In this document: positions 17,721-26,935 of the stretch, piece by piece | Numbering within the stretch: position 1 is the stretch's first letter | Layout of the letters: every line of letters starts with the position of its first letter | DNA from: an uncultured Eubacteriales bacterium | GTDB taxonomy: Bacteria; Bacillota; Clostridia; Christensenellales; Aristaeellaceae | Direction of reading: 5' to 3' | NCBI GenBank assembly: GCA_900315315.1 | Contig: OMYT01000020.1 | Span: forward strand, 1 to 64,000 | Length of the DNA stretch: 64,000 bases | Program-made: the position numbers and the translations under genes | The notes under the pieces: model-generated | Databases searched by the model: none | What the model was told of the DNA's origin: nothing | The model's input: only the letters and a program-made list of their open reading frames with translations

Positions 17721-18731
17721 ATGGCAGCAACAATGAAAGATCTTTCTCGCGAAACCGGTCTCGGTCTGGCGACGATCTCCAAATACTTCAACGGCGGAAC
17801 GGTTCGGGAAAAGAACCGCGTACTGATTGAAGCTGCCGTCAAAAAACTGCACTATGTGCCCAACGAAGTTGCCCGCAGCCTGAAGACGCAGCATTCCCGC
17901 GTCATCGGCGTCATCATTCCTGAATTGAGCAACGCCTTCATTACGTCCATTATTTCTTCCATGGAAGATATTCTCCGCAAGCACGATTATGCCGTCATCG
18001 TCTGCGACTGCCGCAGCGATCCGAAGCGGGAAAAGGACGCAGTGGAGTTTCTCCTTCACCGGCGGGTTGACGGCCTGATCAATATGGCCACTGACACAAC
18101 CGGCGCCCATCTGAAGGCGCCCCTTGCCTCCGGGATTCCCGTGCTGCTCATTGACCGCCTGATCGAAAGCCTCCGCGGCAAAGTCAGCGCCGTCATCATT
18201 GATAATGTTCATGCCGCGAGCCAGGCCGTTGAAAAGCTGACAGGCCTCGGCCACAGGCAGATCGGTCTCGTGCTCGGCAGTCCCAATCTGTATACCACCA
18301 ATCAGCGTCTGACCGGTTATCTGAACGCGCTGAATGAAGCCGGAATCAAACCGACCGAGGAATATATCCGCTATGGCGATTATACCATGGACGGCGGTTA
18401 TCAGGCGGTTCAGGATCTGTTGAAGCTGAAGAACCATCCGACCGCTCTGTTTGTCACCAATTTCGAGATGACCCTCGGGGCCATGCTCGCGCTGCAGCAT
18501 AACGGAGTCCGGGTTCCGGAGGATCTTTCCGTGATCGGTTTTGATAAACTGGAGCTCTTCGGCGAAATCTTCCCGAACCTGACCCTGATCCGTCAGCCGC
18601 AGCTGAGCATCGGCCGGGAATCCGCCAATCTGATGCTGAATATGCTCTCGAATGAAGAAAGCGGCTGCCGGATCGTTACCCTGACCACAGAATTAACCGA
18701 AGGTTCCTCCGTCCGTCCCTTAAAAAAATAA
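17721..18731 (+). CDS. LacI-family transcriptional regulator
   Basis: A 336-residue LacI repressor. The N-terminal HTH (TMKDLSRETGLGLATISKYFNGG) is followed by the hinge helix PNEVARSLKTQ and a type-1 periplasmic-binding-like effector domain. The start at 17721 follows AGGAGGTCG. Perfect GAAACGTTTC palindromes are present before this gene, in the promoter of the 14-kb importer and before the 28.2-kb importer; it is therefore the best candidate to control the alpha-galactoside region. The effector is probably a sugar or sugar phosphate from that pathway. A terminator follows directly. Confidence 0.9.
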   Translation: MAATMKDLSRETGLGLATISKYFNGGTVREKNRVLIEAAVKKLHYVPNEVARSLKTQHSRVIGVIIPELSNAFITSIISSMEDILRKHDYAVIVCDCRSDPKREKDAVEFLLHRRVDGLINMATDTTGAHLKAPLASGIPVLLIDRLIESLRGKVSAVIIDNVHAASQAVEKLTGLGHRQIGLVLGSPNLYTTNQRLTGYLNALNEAGIKPTEEYIRYGDYTMDGGYQAVQDLLKLKNHPTALFVTNFEMTLGAMLALQHNGVRVPEDLSVIGFDKLELFGEIFPNLTLIRQPQLSIGRESANLMLNMLSNEESGCRIVTLTTELTEGSSVRPLKK

Positions 18732-18751
18732 AACCCTGTTCATTTCAAAGC

Positions 18752-18775
18752 GCCGGCTCAGTGAGCCGGCTTTTT
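18752..18775 (+). terminator. terminator of the LacI gene
   Basis: GCCGGCTCA (18752-18760) and TGAGCCGGC (18762-18770) form a stem followed by TTTTTG. Confidence 0.8.
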
Positions 18776-18821
18776 GATGGTCTCAGTTAAACCGCTTCAT
18801 ATATAGCATCTTCAGTCGAAG

Positions 18822-18856
18822 CCGAAGGAGCGCGAGGGCGATCGGAAAGCCCTCGC
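18822..18856 (-). repeat. gene-end structured repeat, copy 3a
   Basis: CCGAAGGAG, then stem GCGAGGGC (18832-18839) / GCCCTCGC (18849-18856) around the constant loop GATCGGAAA. The stem differs from copy 2 but stays fully paired, so it covaries. It stands in tandem with copy 3b. Confidence 0.65.
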
Positions 18857-18872
18857 ATCTGAAGCATTCATG

Positions 18873-18910
18873 CCGAAGGGGTTTAAGGGGGCGACCGGAA
18901 AGCCCCCTTA
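18873..18910 (-). repeat. gene-end structured repeat, copy 3b
   Basis: CCGAAGGGG, stem AAGGGGGC / GCCCCCTT around GACCGGAAA. The last bases (TTA at 18908-18910) are the stop codon of the GH4 gene, so the element overlaps the coding end. Confidence 0.65.
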
Positions 18911-20335
18911 TTCATACTTCGGCAGCCAGTCCCCGTGCGCCTCGATCATCTCATCGCACATCGCCACAATATCATCAATGGACAACTCCGCGCCTGCATG
19001 CGGATCCATCATCACCGCCTGATAGATGTAATCCTTCTTCAGCGTCCGTGCCGCCTCAATCGTCAGCAACTGTACATTGATGTTCGTCCTGTTCAGCGCC
19101 GCACATTGTTCTGGTAAATCGCCGATGTAAGTAGGCTGCACGCCGTTGCGGTCCACCAGGCACGGAACCTCCACACAGGCGTTCCGCGGCAGATTGGTGA
19201 TCAGTCCGTTGTTCAGCACGTTGCCGCCGATCCGGGTGGGCACGCCGGTCTCCATCGCTTCCATAATATAGCTGGCATACTCATGGGTCCGCTTATGGCT
19301 CAGCGTCGGGTTCTGCGTCAGCTCATGCCCGCGCTTTTTCCAGTCCTCGATCTGGTGAATGCAGCGCCGCGGATATTCGTCCAGCGGGATATTGAACCGG
19401 TCAATCAGTTCCGGATAGCGCTCCTTGATAAACCACGGCGTATACTCGGCATTATGCTCGCTGGACTCGGTAATATAGTAGCCGAACCGGCGCATGATCT
19501 CCAGCCGCACCATATCTCCATGCTTTCCGGTTTCCGTATAGAGTTTATACTCCTTCTTCATGTTCTCAAGCCACCATTCGGGCAGTTCCTCCCCCTGGCT
19601 CAGCCCGCTGATCCGCTCCTCAAACGTTCCGATATCCAGCTTGCCCGCGTAGTACAGCAAAGCCCGGCGTTTGATCTCCGGATACAGGTCCACCCCATCT
19701 TTGGTACATTCCAGCAACCATGCCTGGTGATTGATTCCGGCGATCTTCCACTGCACCGTATCATCATATTCCATGCCCAGTTCCTTGAGCAGGGTAGAAG
19801 CGCAGACCTGCACGCTGTGACAGAGGCCCACGGTTTTGACCCCTGTCATCCGCAGCATCGCGCCGGTCAGCATCGCCATCGGATTGGTATAGTTCAGCAT
19901 CCACGCATCCGGACAGACCTCTTCCATGTCACGGGCAAAGTCCAGCATCACCGGGATCGTGCGCAGGGCGCGGAATACGCCCCCGACACCGAGTGTGTCG
20001 GCGATCGTCTGCTTCAGGCCGTATTTCTTCGGAATCTCAAAATCGGTGATCGTACAGGGATCATATCCGCCCACCTGGATCGCATTAACCACATAGTTCG
20101 CGCCGCGAAGCGCTTCCTTCCGGTTTTCAACACCCAGATACTTCTCAATCCTGGCTTTTGATCCGTTATTGCGGTTGATGGCTTCCAGCATCTGCGCGGA
20201 TTCGTCCAATCGCACGGCGTCAATGTCGTACAGGGCAATCGTGCTCTCCTCCAGCGCCGGTGTCATCATGCTGTCACCCAACACGTTCTTGGCAAAAACC
20301 GTGGACCCTGCTCCCATAAATGTAATCTTCGGCAT
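18908..20335 (-). CDS. GH4 alpha-galactosidase / alpha-glucosidase
   Basis: A 475-residue NAD+- and Mn2+-dependent glycosidase of family GH4 (MelA/AglA group). The N-terminal nucleotide-binding motif is FMGAGSTVF; metal ligands are seen in GLCHSVQ (Cys, about 170s) and GINHQAW (His, about 200). The enzyme works by an oxidation-elimination mechanism and acts in the cytoplasm on alpha-galactosides such as melibiose or on their phosphates. The start at 20335 follows AAAGGAGG. It is the last gene of the long minus-strand operon beginning at the 28.2-kb binding protein. Its stop codon lies within a gene-end repeat. Confidence 0.9.
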   Translation of the reverse strand: MPKITFMGAGSTVFAKNVLGDSMMTPALEESTIALYDIDAVRLDESAQMLEAINRNNGSKARIEKYLGVENRKEALRGANYVVNAIQVGGYDPCTITDFEIPKKYGLKQTIADTLGVGGVFRALRTIPVMLDFARDMEEVCPDAWMLNYTNPMAMLTGAMLRMTGVKTVGLCHSVQVCASTLLKELGMEYDDTVQWKIAGINHQAWLLECTKDGVDLYPEIKRRALLYYAGKLDIGTFEERISGLSQGEELPEWWLENMKKEYKLYTETGKHGDMVRLEIMRRFGYYITESSEHNAEYTPWFIKERYPELIDRFNIPLDEYPRRCIHQIEDWKKRGHELTQNPTLSHKRTHEYASYIMEAMETGVPTRIGGNVLNNGLITNLPRNACVEVPCLVDRNGVQPTYIGDLPEQCAALNRTNINVQLLTIEAARTLKKDYIYQAVMMDPHAGAELSIDDIVAMCDEMIEAHGDWLPKYE

Positions 20336-20363
20336 AATCGTATTTCCTCCTTTAATCCATGTT

Positions 20364-21200
20364 TCAGTTTGTCTCATCAGGAGACTTCCGGCCGGATTTC
20401 TTTTTTTGTGTCTTCCCTTCTCCCATATCCAGTTCCAGCATCTCCTTCAGGATATCCTCGTCGACCGTCGAATAGGATCCGCTGTCGCCGACGATCTTAT
20501 CTTCATCACCGGGCATCAGCGGCTTACCGTTCTCGTCGTAGTAATAATTTCCTTCCGAGTCAACCAGCGGCAGCAACTTTGCAAAGTCTGTCACCAGCAG
20601 TTTGGCTGTCAGCATGGCGATCGCGCCGAATCCGAAGAAGAACCAGATAAACGCGTACAGCGGCAGCATCTGCGCGTCTGTATAGGTCAGCACCATCGGG
20701 GCTACGTAGAAGAAAAGCAGGACAATCAGTTTCAGCGGTTTTTTGAATGCAAAATAATAGGCGCTGCGGAAAAGCACCGTCAGTTTGTTGGAAAACGCAA
20801 CCATCGTGGGAAACAGATAGATCGCGCCGATCAGCAGCACCACGCCCACTGCGTAAACGGCATAGCGAAAATTCACCATAGCGCCGCCCATGTGGAACAG
20901 AAAGCGGATATCAACCCATCCGAGGAAACCCAGCGCCACAATGATCAGCCAGGCAATTGTCGCCTGTTTGAAATTCTGTTTGAATCCTGTCCAGAACATT
21001 TTGATCGGATTGAGAGTTTCGGTTCCTCTGAGAACCTTGAACATGACATGGAGTGTTGCTGCCCATGCGGCGCCGATGGTAACCACCGGCAGTGAAACAA
21101 GCACAAACAGCAGATTCGCGCCGATAATGATACCGATCTTCGTCATTGTTTTGCCGAAGGTGCTGTCGTTGGATAAGAACGAATTGATCCAGTCCCGCAT
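20364..21200 (-). CDS. YesL-like DUF624 membrane protein
   Basis: A 278-residue integral membrane protein with five or six hydrophobic segments and the N-terminal pattern of DUF624/YesL proteins (RDWINSF, then NLLFVLVSLPVVTIGAA with the typical LPVVTIG). A polar C-terminal tail of about 70 residues ends in Lys-rich KKKSGRKSP. Such proteins are common beside oligosaccharide ABC importers in Firmicutes, but their role is not established; an accessory part in import is inferred from context. It starts 3 bp after the stop of the gene before it, preceded by GGAGGAG. Confidence 0.8.
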   Translation of the reverse strand: MRDWINSFLSNDSTFGKTMTKIGIIIGANLLFVLVSLPVVTIGAAWAATLHVMFKVLRGTETLNPIKMFWTGFKQNFKQATIAWLIIVALGFLGWVDIRFLFHMGGAMVNFRYAVYAVGVVLLIGAIYLFPTMVAFSNKLTVLFRSAYYFAFKKPLKLIVLLFFYVAPMVLTYTDAQMLPLYAFIWFFFGFGAIAMLTAKLLVTDFAKLLPLVDSEGNYYYDENGKPLMPGDEDKIVGDSGSYSTVDEDILKEMLELDMGEGKTQKKKSGRKSPDETN

Positions 21201-21203
21201 GGG

Positions 21204-21878
21204 CTATTTCTCCTCCAGGATAAAACGCATAAACAGCGCAATCGTATCCATCTTTTCCGACCGGGCGCCGATTCCGATCGCGCAGCTGTCCTTGTACAGA
21301 CCGTATCGTGTCACCAGAAGGCTGTCTGATATGTCGAAGCCTACGGGAATATCTCCTTCAACGCCGTGAAAGTAGACCAGCCGGTCCGCATATCGATCGC
21401 GCAGTTCCTGACATCGTTCCAGATTCAGATCCGTCAGCCGGCCTGATTGAGCCAGTGCTTCCAGCGACGGAGTCTCCATCGTGATGAAGTCCAGGATTCC
21501 GCCGTCCGTCAGGGCAACAAAGGCATTATAGTAGTCGTTTCCCTTCGCCTGGTTCTTCAGATAGTCAAAATAGGCTTCGGCATTAAACTCCACCCGTTTT
21601 TCCGTCAGATCCAGCCCTGAGAATTCCGTGAAGTCTTTCCATAGCTCAGACCCGTTTCCCGCGTTCGCCATGGTATTGGCAAACATGCCGTAAAGCCATT
21701 CCTCCTTGACGGCGGTCGTAATGCGCACCGTCAGGAAGATACTGATCGCCAGAAAAGCGGTAATCCCGATAATCCAGAGATGGTAATAGCTCCATACGTA
21801 CTGGGCCTTCTCTTGAGCGGTCAGTTCCCGCATCTTTTCACGTTCGGTCTGAAACCAGTTTGCAAGCCTGTTTGCCAT
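21204..21878 (-). CDS. unknown single-pass membrane protein in the alpha-galactoside operon
   Basis: A 224-residue protein that I do not recognise by name. The first about 33 residues are charged (NRLANWFQTEREKMRE), followed by one transmembrane helix (LWIIGITAFLAISIFLTVRI) and an outside domain of about 165 residues rich in acidic and aromatic residues. It is tightly packed between the GH36 gene (3 bp) and the YesL gene (3 bp), so it is part of the operon, and its pairing with YesL suggests a joint function at the membrane. Anything further would be a guess. Confidence 0.7.
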   Translation of the reverse strand: MANRLANWFQTEREKMRELTAQEKAQYVWSYYHLWIIGITAFLAISIFLTVRITTAVKEEWLYGMFANTMANAGNGSELWKDFTEFSGLDLTEKRVEFNAEAYFDYLKNQAKGNDYYNAFVALTDGGILDFITMETPSLEALAQSGRLTDLNLERCQELRDRYADRLVYFHGVEGDIPVGFDISDSLLVTRYGLYKDSCAIGIGARSEKMDTIALFMRFILEEK

Positions 21879-21881
21879 CGC

Positions 21882-24095
21882 TTATTCCTCTTTGCCGGCG
21901 CCGTTTTGCACTCTCTTCAGGTGAAGCCGGAAGGCAGGATAGTCGCCTGTCAGTTGGGGCAGCGTATAACCTGCGTTCATCAGCGCCGCGCCGGAACGCA
22001 CCAGGTCGTCTTCGCGCAGCTCATACAGGGCAGCCGGATCCAGGCCTTTGAACCGGACATGGATCAGCGGGGCATTCCCGTGGGTCGCCGTCGCAACGAC
22101 AGTCAGCAACGCCTGATCCTGCTCCTCGCTGACCAGGAGCCAGGAAAATGCATCCATTCCTTCCGTATCCTCGCCGAGGCGATAGTACAGTCCCCGCTGA
22201 ATGAGTTGCTCGTCTTCCCGATATTCCTGAACCTGCCTGCGGATCTCTGCCTGTTCCTCCGCGGTAATCAGGCTCAGATCCAGCTCGTAGCCGAACGCGC
22301 CGGTCATAGCCACCGCCGCCCGGGTGGAAATCGGGGTAGTCCGTCCGGTCTGATGGTTCGGGGCAATCGATACATGCGCGCCGACCATGCTGAGCGGATA
22401 GCCGAAACTGGTTCCCTTCTGGATGGTGAGCCGCTCAATCGGATCGGTATCGTCCGAGCCCCAAATCTGGGGCGTATAATACATCATCCCGGCGTCAAAG
22501 CGCCCGCCGCCCCCGGCGCATCCTTCAAACAGCACCTTCGGGAAGCGCGCGGTCAGCGTTTCCAGAACGCGGTACAGCCCGAGAATTCCGCGGTGTGCAA
22601 CCTCGCCCTGCTGTTCCGCCGGAAGCAGGTGAGAGTATACGTCTGCAACGCTTCGGTTGAAATCCCATTTGATGTAGGAAATATCATACTTTGTCAGCAG
22701 GTTGGTCATAAACTGAATGATATAATCCTGCACGTCTACGCGGGACAGATCCAGCACCAGCTGGTTTCTGCCGCGGGCAGGCTTCCGTCCCGGCGCCGCC
22801 AGGGCCCAGTCGGGATGTGCGCGGTACAGGTCCGAATCCTCGTTGACCATTTCCGGCTCCACCCAGATGCCGAACAGCATACCCGTTTCACGGATGCCAG
22901 CAATCAGATGATCCAGTCCTTCCGGCAGCTTTTCCGGATCGTATTCCCAGTCTCCCAGGCCGGCGTTGTCGTCTTTCCGGCCGCGGAACCATCCGTCATC
23001 CAGCACAAACAGTTCAATTCCGAGGGATGCTGCCTGTCCGGCCAGTTTCAGGATTCGTTCGGCGCTGATATCGAAATAGGCAGCTTCCCAGCTGTTGATC
23101 AGGACAGGCCGGTGTGCCAGGCTATATTCACCGCGGCAGATGTTTTCGCGCACAGCCTTATGATACTGCTGGCTGAGTTTTGTCAGCCCGTCCGCCCGGC
23201 TCATCAGGACTTCCGGCGCGGCAAACTGCGCACCCGGCTGCAATGTCCAGCGGAAGCTTTCGTCCCCGGGGCTCATGACCGCGCGGACGGACCCGTACGG
23301 TTCACCTTCGATTTCAGCGCGAAAACTGCCGGAATACAGATACATCAACCCATAGCAGTCGCCGTGATCTTCTGTTGCCAGCCGGTCACAGAGAATCACA
23401 AAGGGATTATGCTGGTGACTGGACATTCCCCTGCCGGAGCCGATGGTCTGGATCCCGTGCAGCACCGGTACCCGTTCGGGGGCTCTCTCCCTGTTATGCC
23501 GCCCGTGGAAATGCAGCAGGTCCCAGTTTCCGAAAGGAAGCTCCAGGCAGCAGGATCCCGCTTTTTCCAGCACAATCGGCTTGTCGCCGGTATTTTCGTA
23601 GATGACCGCGCGGGTAATCATATTCTTCTTCTCAAATACACCGTACAGAAGGCGAACGGTCAGTTTCGACGGTTCATCCCGCAGGACGACCTCCAGGGTC
23701 TGCGTGTCCCCGTCCGTATCCCTGACAGCCGGCAGTCCTGGCAGGGCATACTTCCCGTCCCGGATCTCATGGCTCACATACCGCAGATCGGCAATCCGGC
23801 TCCCGTCGGCGTTCATCACGCGCAGCGCCGGGATACGGTAATCCCCGACTCCGCTGGTACTGAATTCCTGGCAGACCGCATCCAGGGAATACGTGCGGTC
23901 GTTCCCCGCCGGCCGGGGGTTGCCGGAAAAACCGCGGTCGTAATTACGGTACAGATAGAACAGATCCTCCGGCTCCAGCCTTTTCCCGTAATACAAATGC
24001 CGGAGATAGCCGTACCCGTCGACCGCCATGTGATAGCTGCTGTCCTTTGTCTGCAGCGTAATACCGTGATCCGCTCTGCTGTCAATAATACCCAT
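21882..24095 (-). CDS. alpha-galactosidase, GH36
   Basis: A 737-residue alpha-galactosidase of the AgaA/RafA type. The N-terminal beta-sandwich ends near residue 330; the barrel carries DDGWF, GIWVEPEMV, the nucleophile motif YIKWDFNR and the acid/base motif GSDDTDPIER. This full set is the standard one for intracellular GH36 enzymes that hydrolyse melibiose, raffinose and related alpha-1,6-galactosides. No signal peptide. The start follows GAGGAGC. It directly follows the AraC regulator gene by 20 bp, and the import operon lies upstream, so it should work on the sugar that importer supplies. Confidence 0.93.
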   Translation of the reverse strand: MGIIDSRADHGITLQTKDSSYHMAVDGYGYLRHLYYGKRLEPEDLFYLYRNYDRGFSGNPRPAGNDRTYSLDAVCQEFSTSGVGDYRIPALRVMNADGSRIADLRYVSHEIRDGKYALPGLPAVRDTDGDTQTLEVVLRDEPSKLTVRLLYGVFEKKNMITRAVIYENTGDKPIVLEKAGSCCLELPFGNWDLLHFHGRHNRERAPERVPVLHGIQTIGSGRGMSSHQHNPFVILCDRLATEDHGDCYGLMYLYSGSFRAEIEGEPYGSVRAVMSPGDESFRWTLQPGAQFAAPEVLMSRADGLTKLSQQYHKAVRENICRGEYSLAHRPVLINSWEAAYFDISAERILKLAGQAASLGIELFVLDDGWFRGRKDDNAGLGDWEYDPEKLPEGLDHLIAGIRETGMLFGIWVEPEMVNEDSDLYRAHPDWALAAPGRKPARGRNQLVLDLSRVDVQDYIIQFMTNLLTKYDISYIKWDFNRSVADVYSHLLPAEQQGEVAHRGILGLYRVLETLTARFPKVLFEGCAGGGGRFDAGMMYYTPQIWGSDDTDPIERLTIQKGTSFGYPLSMVGAHVSIAPNHQTGRTTPISTRAAVAMTGAFGYELDLSLITAEEQAEIRRQVQEYREDEQLIQRGLYYRLGEDTEGMDAFSWLLVSEEQDQALLTVVATATHGNAPLIHVRFKGLDPAALYELREDDLVRSGAALMNAGYTLPQLTGDYPAFRLHLKRVQNGAGKEE

Positions 24096-24115
24096 CGTAT
24101 ATGCTCCTCATCCGC

Positions 24116-24997
24116 TCAGCCGGATTCCTCCTCCGTACGCCGGTTTTCCTGCCGGTAATGTGCCGGGCTGAGACCGTAATAACTCTTGAAGATTTTGGAA
24201 AAAGTCAGCGCATTCTCGTAACCGACGCGCAGTGCGATCTCCTGTACCGATATATCGCTTTCCAGCAGGAGATCCTGGGCTTTATCCATCCTGTACTGCA
24301 TCAGGTATTCCTGCGGTGAGAGGCCCATCTGTTTTCGGAATATGCTCGTCAGATAACTTCGGTTAATCCCGATCTGCTGGGCAACATCATTGATCTTGGC
24401 ATTCGCGTAGTTGGCCTGCAGATAATTGACCGCGTATTCCACATAGAGTGCTGAATTGTACTCCGGTTTTCGCTGGGCCACTTTGTTGTCCCGGTTGGCG
24501 GATTCAATGGCAACGGCCAGGTACTCCATCAGCTTGGCCAGCCGGTGAAGGTCTCCCGAGAGATTCAGGTTGGAGGAATACTCCAGGGTGTTCTGTACCA
24601 GCGTATAGAACCTGCTGGTATCGATGCGGCAGTTCAGCCAGTTGACTCCGCTTGTGAATCCCGCCGCTTCGGTATACTGGAGCGCTTCAGTCCCATCATA
24701 CGCCATCCAGCAATACGACCACGGGTCCTCTCTGTCCGCACGGTACCAGGTTTCCTCTCCGGGTTTGGTGATGAACATCTGCCCGAAATGCAGCTGGGTG
24801 ATTTGTCCGTTCACGCTCAGGATCCCTTTTCCCGAGAGGATTACATGCAGATGATAGCCTTCCCTGTCTCCGGCATCGTATTCGTATCCCGGAACGCAGG
24901 ATTCCACCCCGCAGGTTAGCAGCATCAGTTCTTCCAGCTGTCGCTGACTGAGCATCGTGCGGTACCGGCTGTTTTCAAATAAAGCCGTTTTTTCCAT
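24116..24997 (-). CDS. AraC-family regulator (MsmR/RafR-like)
   Basis: A 293-residue AraC/XylS regulator. The N-terminal cupin-like sensing domain (about 1-150; GYHLHVILSGKGILSVNG pattern) binds a ligand, and the C-terminal 100 residues hold the two helix-turn-helix motifs (NRSYLTSIFRKQMGLSPQEY and ENALTFSKIFKSYYGLSPAHYR). AraC genes beside GH36 enzymes are typical activators of alpha-galactoside operons. The start follows AAAGGAAAAG. It sits in the middle of the operon, so it probably activates the upstream importer promoter. Confidence 0.9.
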   Translation of the reverse strand: MEKTALFENSRYRTMLSQRQLEELMLLTCGVESCVPGYEYDAGDREGYHLHVILSGKGILSVNGQITQLHFGQMFITKPGEETWYRADREDPWSYCWMAYDGTEALQYTEAAGFTSGVNWLNCRIDTSRFYTLVQNTLEYSSNLNLSGDLHRLAKLMEYLAVAIESANRDNKVAQRKPEYNSALYVEYAVNYLQANYANAKINDVAQQIGINRSYLTSIFRKQMGLSPQEYLMQYRMDKAQDLLLESDISVQEIALRVGYENALTFSKIFKSYYGLSPAHYRQENRRTEEESG

Positions 24998-25018
24998 CTG
25001 CTTTTCCTTTCAACAAAA

Positions 25019-25072
25019 CAAGACTTCGAAGGGATCGGGAAACAGCCGCATCTCTCCGAAGTCTTATCTGTC
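25019..25072 (-). terminator. long stem-loop after the permease genes
   Basis: A 9-bp inverted repeat AAGACTTCG ... CGAAGTCTT with a 28-base loop, followed on the minus strand by GTTTTGTTG. It may limit read-through from the permeases into the AraC gene. Confidence 0.35.
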
Positions 25073-25102
25073 TGAAATACGCCTGCGCGCAGTAATTCGT
25101 TG

Positions 25103-25945
25103 TTACAGTTTCCCGCCGGAGGTCGCGATACCTTCCACAAACTGCTTCTGGAAGATCAGATAGATCACGATCATCGGAACCAGTGCAAGCACCGCGGAAG
25201 CCATCATCGTGGGATAGTCGTTTCCGTACTGTCCCTGCATCTTGGCCAGGCCTGCCGCCAGGGTCGTAGTCTCAGATCTGGTGCAGACGATCATGGGCCA
25301 CATCAGATCTTTAAAGGCAAACAGGGCGGTAAAAATTCCCAGGGAAACCATGGAAGACCGGGTCAGCGGCATCATGATGCGCAGGAAGCGCTGACCGACG
25401 TTGCAGCCGTCAATGGCAGCTGCCTCTTCCAAATCCTTCGGCAGTCCCTGGTATCCGGTCTTCAGCAGGTAGGTGCCGAATGCGGTCACCAGGCCGGGGA
25501 AAACCAGACCGGTCACCGTATTGAGCAGGCCGAGCTTGGAAACCATTAAATACTGTGGAATGATAAAGATTTGTGCGGGAATCATCATCTGGACCAGAAC
25601 CAGCGCGAACATCAGGTTCTTTCCCGGGAAGCGCAGCCGGCCGAAGGCATATCCTGCCATTGTTGCGGTCAGGCAAGCACAGATTACCCGGAAGAGGATC
25701 ATCAGCAGCGTGTTCTTGTACAAGATGAGGAAATTGTAGCTCTCCCAGACCTTCCCGAAATTCTCCCAATGCCATCCGTTGGCCGGGAAAATGTAGAAGG
25801 GATCGACGGAGATTGCTTCCTGGTTCGTCTTCAGGGCCGTCAGGATCATCCAGGCGAAGGGGACGATCATGATGAAAGAGAACAGGATCAGAATGAAATA
25901 GATCACCGCTTTGCTGAGCCTGGCTCTTGCGATTGCGCTGTGCAT
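25103..25945 (-). CDS. carbohydrate ABC transporter permease, MalG type
   Basis: A 280-residue permease with six helices and the EAA-loop EEAAAIDGCNVGQRFLRIMMP. The N-terminal half has the NGWHWENFGKVW segment common in MalG homologues, and the C-terminus ends FVEGIATSGGKL. The start at 25945 is preceded by GAGGAAGGGGG; an earlier in-frame ATG lacks one. It pairs with the MalF-type permease 16 bp upstream and needs an external ATPase. Confidence 0.92.
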   Translation of the reverse strand: MHSAIARARLSKAVIYFILILFSFIMIVPFAWMILTALKTNQEAISVDPFYIFPANGWHWENFGKVWESYNFLILYKNTLLMILFRVICACLTATMAGYAFGRLRFPGKNLMFALVLVQMMIPAQIFIIPQYLMVSKLGLLNTVTGLVFPGLVTAFGTYLLKTGYQGLPKDLEEAAAIDGCNVGQRFLRIMMPLTRSSMVSLGIFTALFAFKDLMWPMIVCTRSETTTLAAGLAKMQGQYGNDYPTMMASAVLALVPMIVIYLIFQKQFVEGIATSGGKL

Positions 25946-25961
25946 TCTCTTTCCCCCTTCC

Positions 25962-26858
25962 TCAGTTATAGAACACAAGCTTCTTTTCAAGCTTCTGCAG
26001 GATGAACGTGATGATCATGATGAAGATCACCAGGAACATCACCACTGCGGCTCCGTATCCCTGGTTCCCCTTCGTAAACGCGTAGTCGTAGAAGAGGTAC
26101 ACCAGCGACTGGGTCTTCTTCAGTGCGACGTTGGTTTTGTCCATGACCATGAACATCAGGTCGAACACGGTCAGTGCGCCGATCAGGCGGGTCTGCACAA
26201 TGAAGAAGGTCGTCGGGCTCAGCAGCGGTACCGTGATCTTGAAGAACTGCTTGATGCCGGTCGCGCCGTCGATGGCCGCTGCTTCATAGTAGTCGCCGGG
26301 AATCTCCTGCAGGCCGGAAATAAACAGCACCATGTTATAACCGATGACCGACCAGACGCCGATCACGCCGATGGAGATCCAGGCAATGTTCGGGTCGGAG
26401 ATCCAGGCGATATTCGTATGGAAAATATTGTTCAGCAGGCCGAACTGCTGGTTATACAGCCACCGCCACACCATGGCAACCGCCGCGGGGGCGCAGACCA
26501 TGGGCAGGAAGAAGATGGTGCGGAAGAATGACGTGCCCTTGAGCTTCCTGTTGAGGAACACCGCCAGTACAAGTGCGATGCACACACCGAAGGGAACCTC
26601 GATGAGCGCATACTTGACCGTGTTCCAGAGGGACTGCCAGATCTCCGCGGACCCGAACACCTTCTCATAGTTCGCCAGGCCGACCCACTTGTTTCCCATG
26701 CCGAAGTCACCGGTCTTGTAGAAAGACTGGATCACCGTATCGATCGCGGGCCAGTAGTTCAGAACGAGCAGTCCGATAATCGTGGGCAGAATAAAACACC
26801 ATGCCCACTTTGCCTCGTTCTTGGCCGCGGCAGTCATTTTCTTGCGGGGTTTTGCCAT
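25962..26858 (-). CDS. carbohydrate ABC transporter permease, MalF type
   Basis: A 298-residue permease with six helices and an EAA-loop reading YEAAAIDGATGIKQFFKITVP. The basic N-terminus (KPRKKMTAAAKNE) is on the cytoplasmic side. The start follows GAGGAGGGG. It is separated from the upstream binding protein gene by a strong hairpin (26888-26912), as in the first importer operon. Confidence 0.92.
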   Translation of the reverse strand: MAKPRKKMTAAAKNEAKWAWCFILPTIIGLLVLNYWPAIDTVIQSFYKTGDFGMGNKWVGLANYEKVFGSAEIWQSLWNTVKYALIEVPFGVCIALVLAVFLNRKLKGTSFFRTIFFLPMVCAPAAVAMVWRWLYNQQFGLLNNIFHTNIAWISDPNIAWISIGVIGVWSVIGYNMVLFISGLQEIPGDYYEAAAIDGATGIKQFFKITVPLLSPTTFFIVQTRLIGALTVFDLMFMVMDKTNVALKKTQSLVYLFYDYAFTKGNQGYGAAVVMFLVIFIMIITFILQKLEKKLVFYN

Positions 26859-26887
26859 GTTACCCCTCCTCGTAAAAATTCAGGAAT

Positions 26888-26912
26888 CCCTCCCCGCGAA
26901 AAGCGGGGAGGG
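26888..26912 (-). terminator. stem-loop between binding protein and permease genes
   Basis: CCCTCCCCGC (26888-26897) and GCGGGGAGGG (26903-26912) are perfectly complementary. With no U-run after it, it is best read as a partial terminator or 3' stabiliser. Confidence 0.55.
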
Positions 26913-26935
26913 CGTATGAGTGAATGATCGCTGAA

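Noticed and set aside
21780-24158. 792-residue plus-strand open frame across the GH36 gene
   Set aside because: Antisense shadow of the alpha-galactosidase, which has a complete catalytic motif set and a ribosome-binding site.
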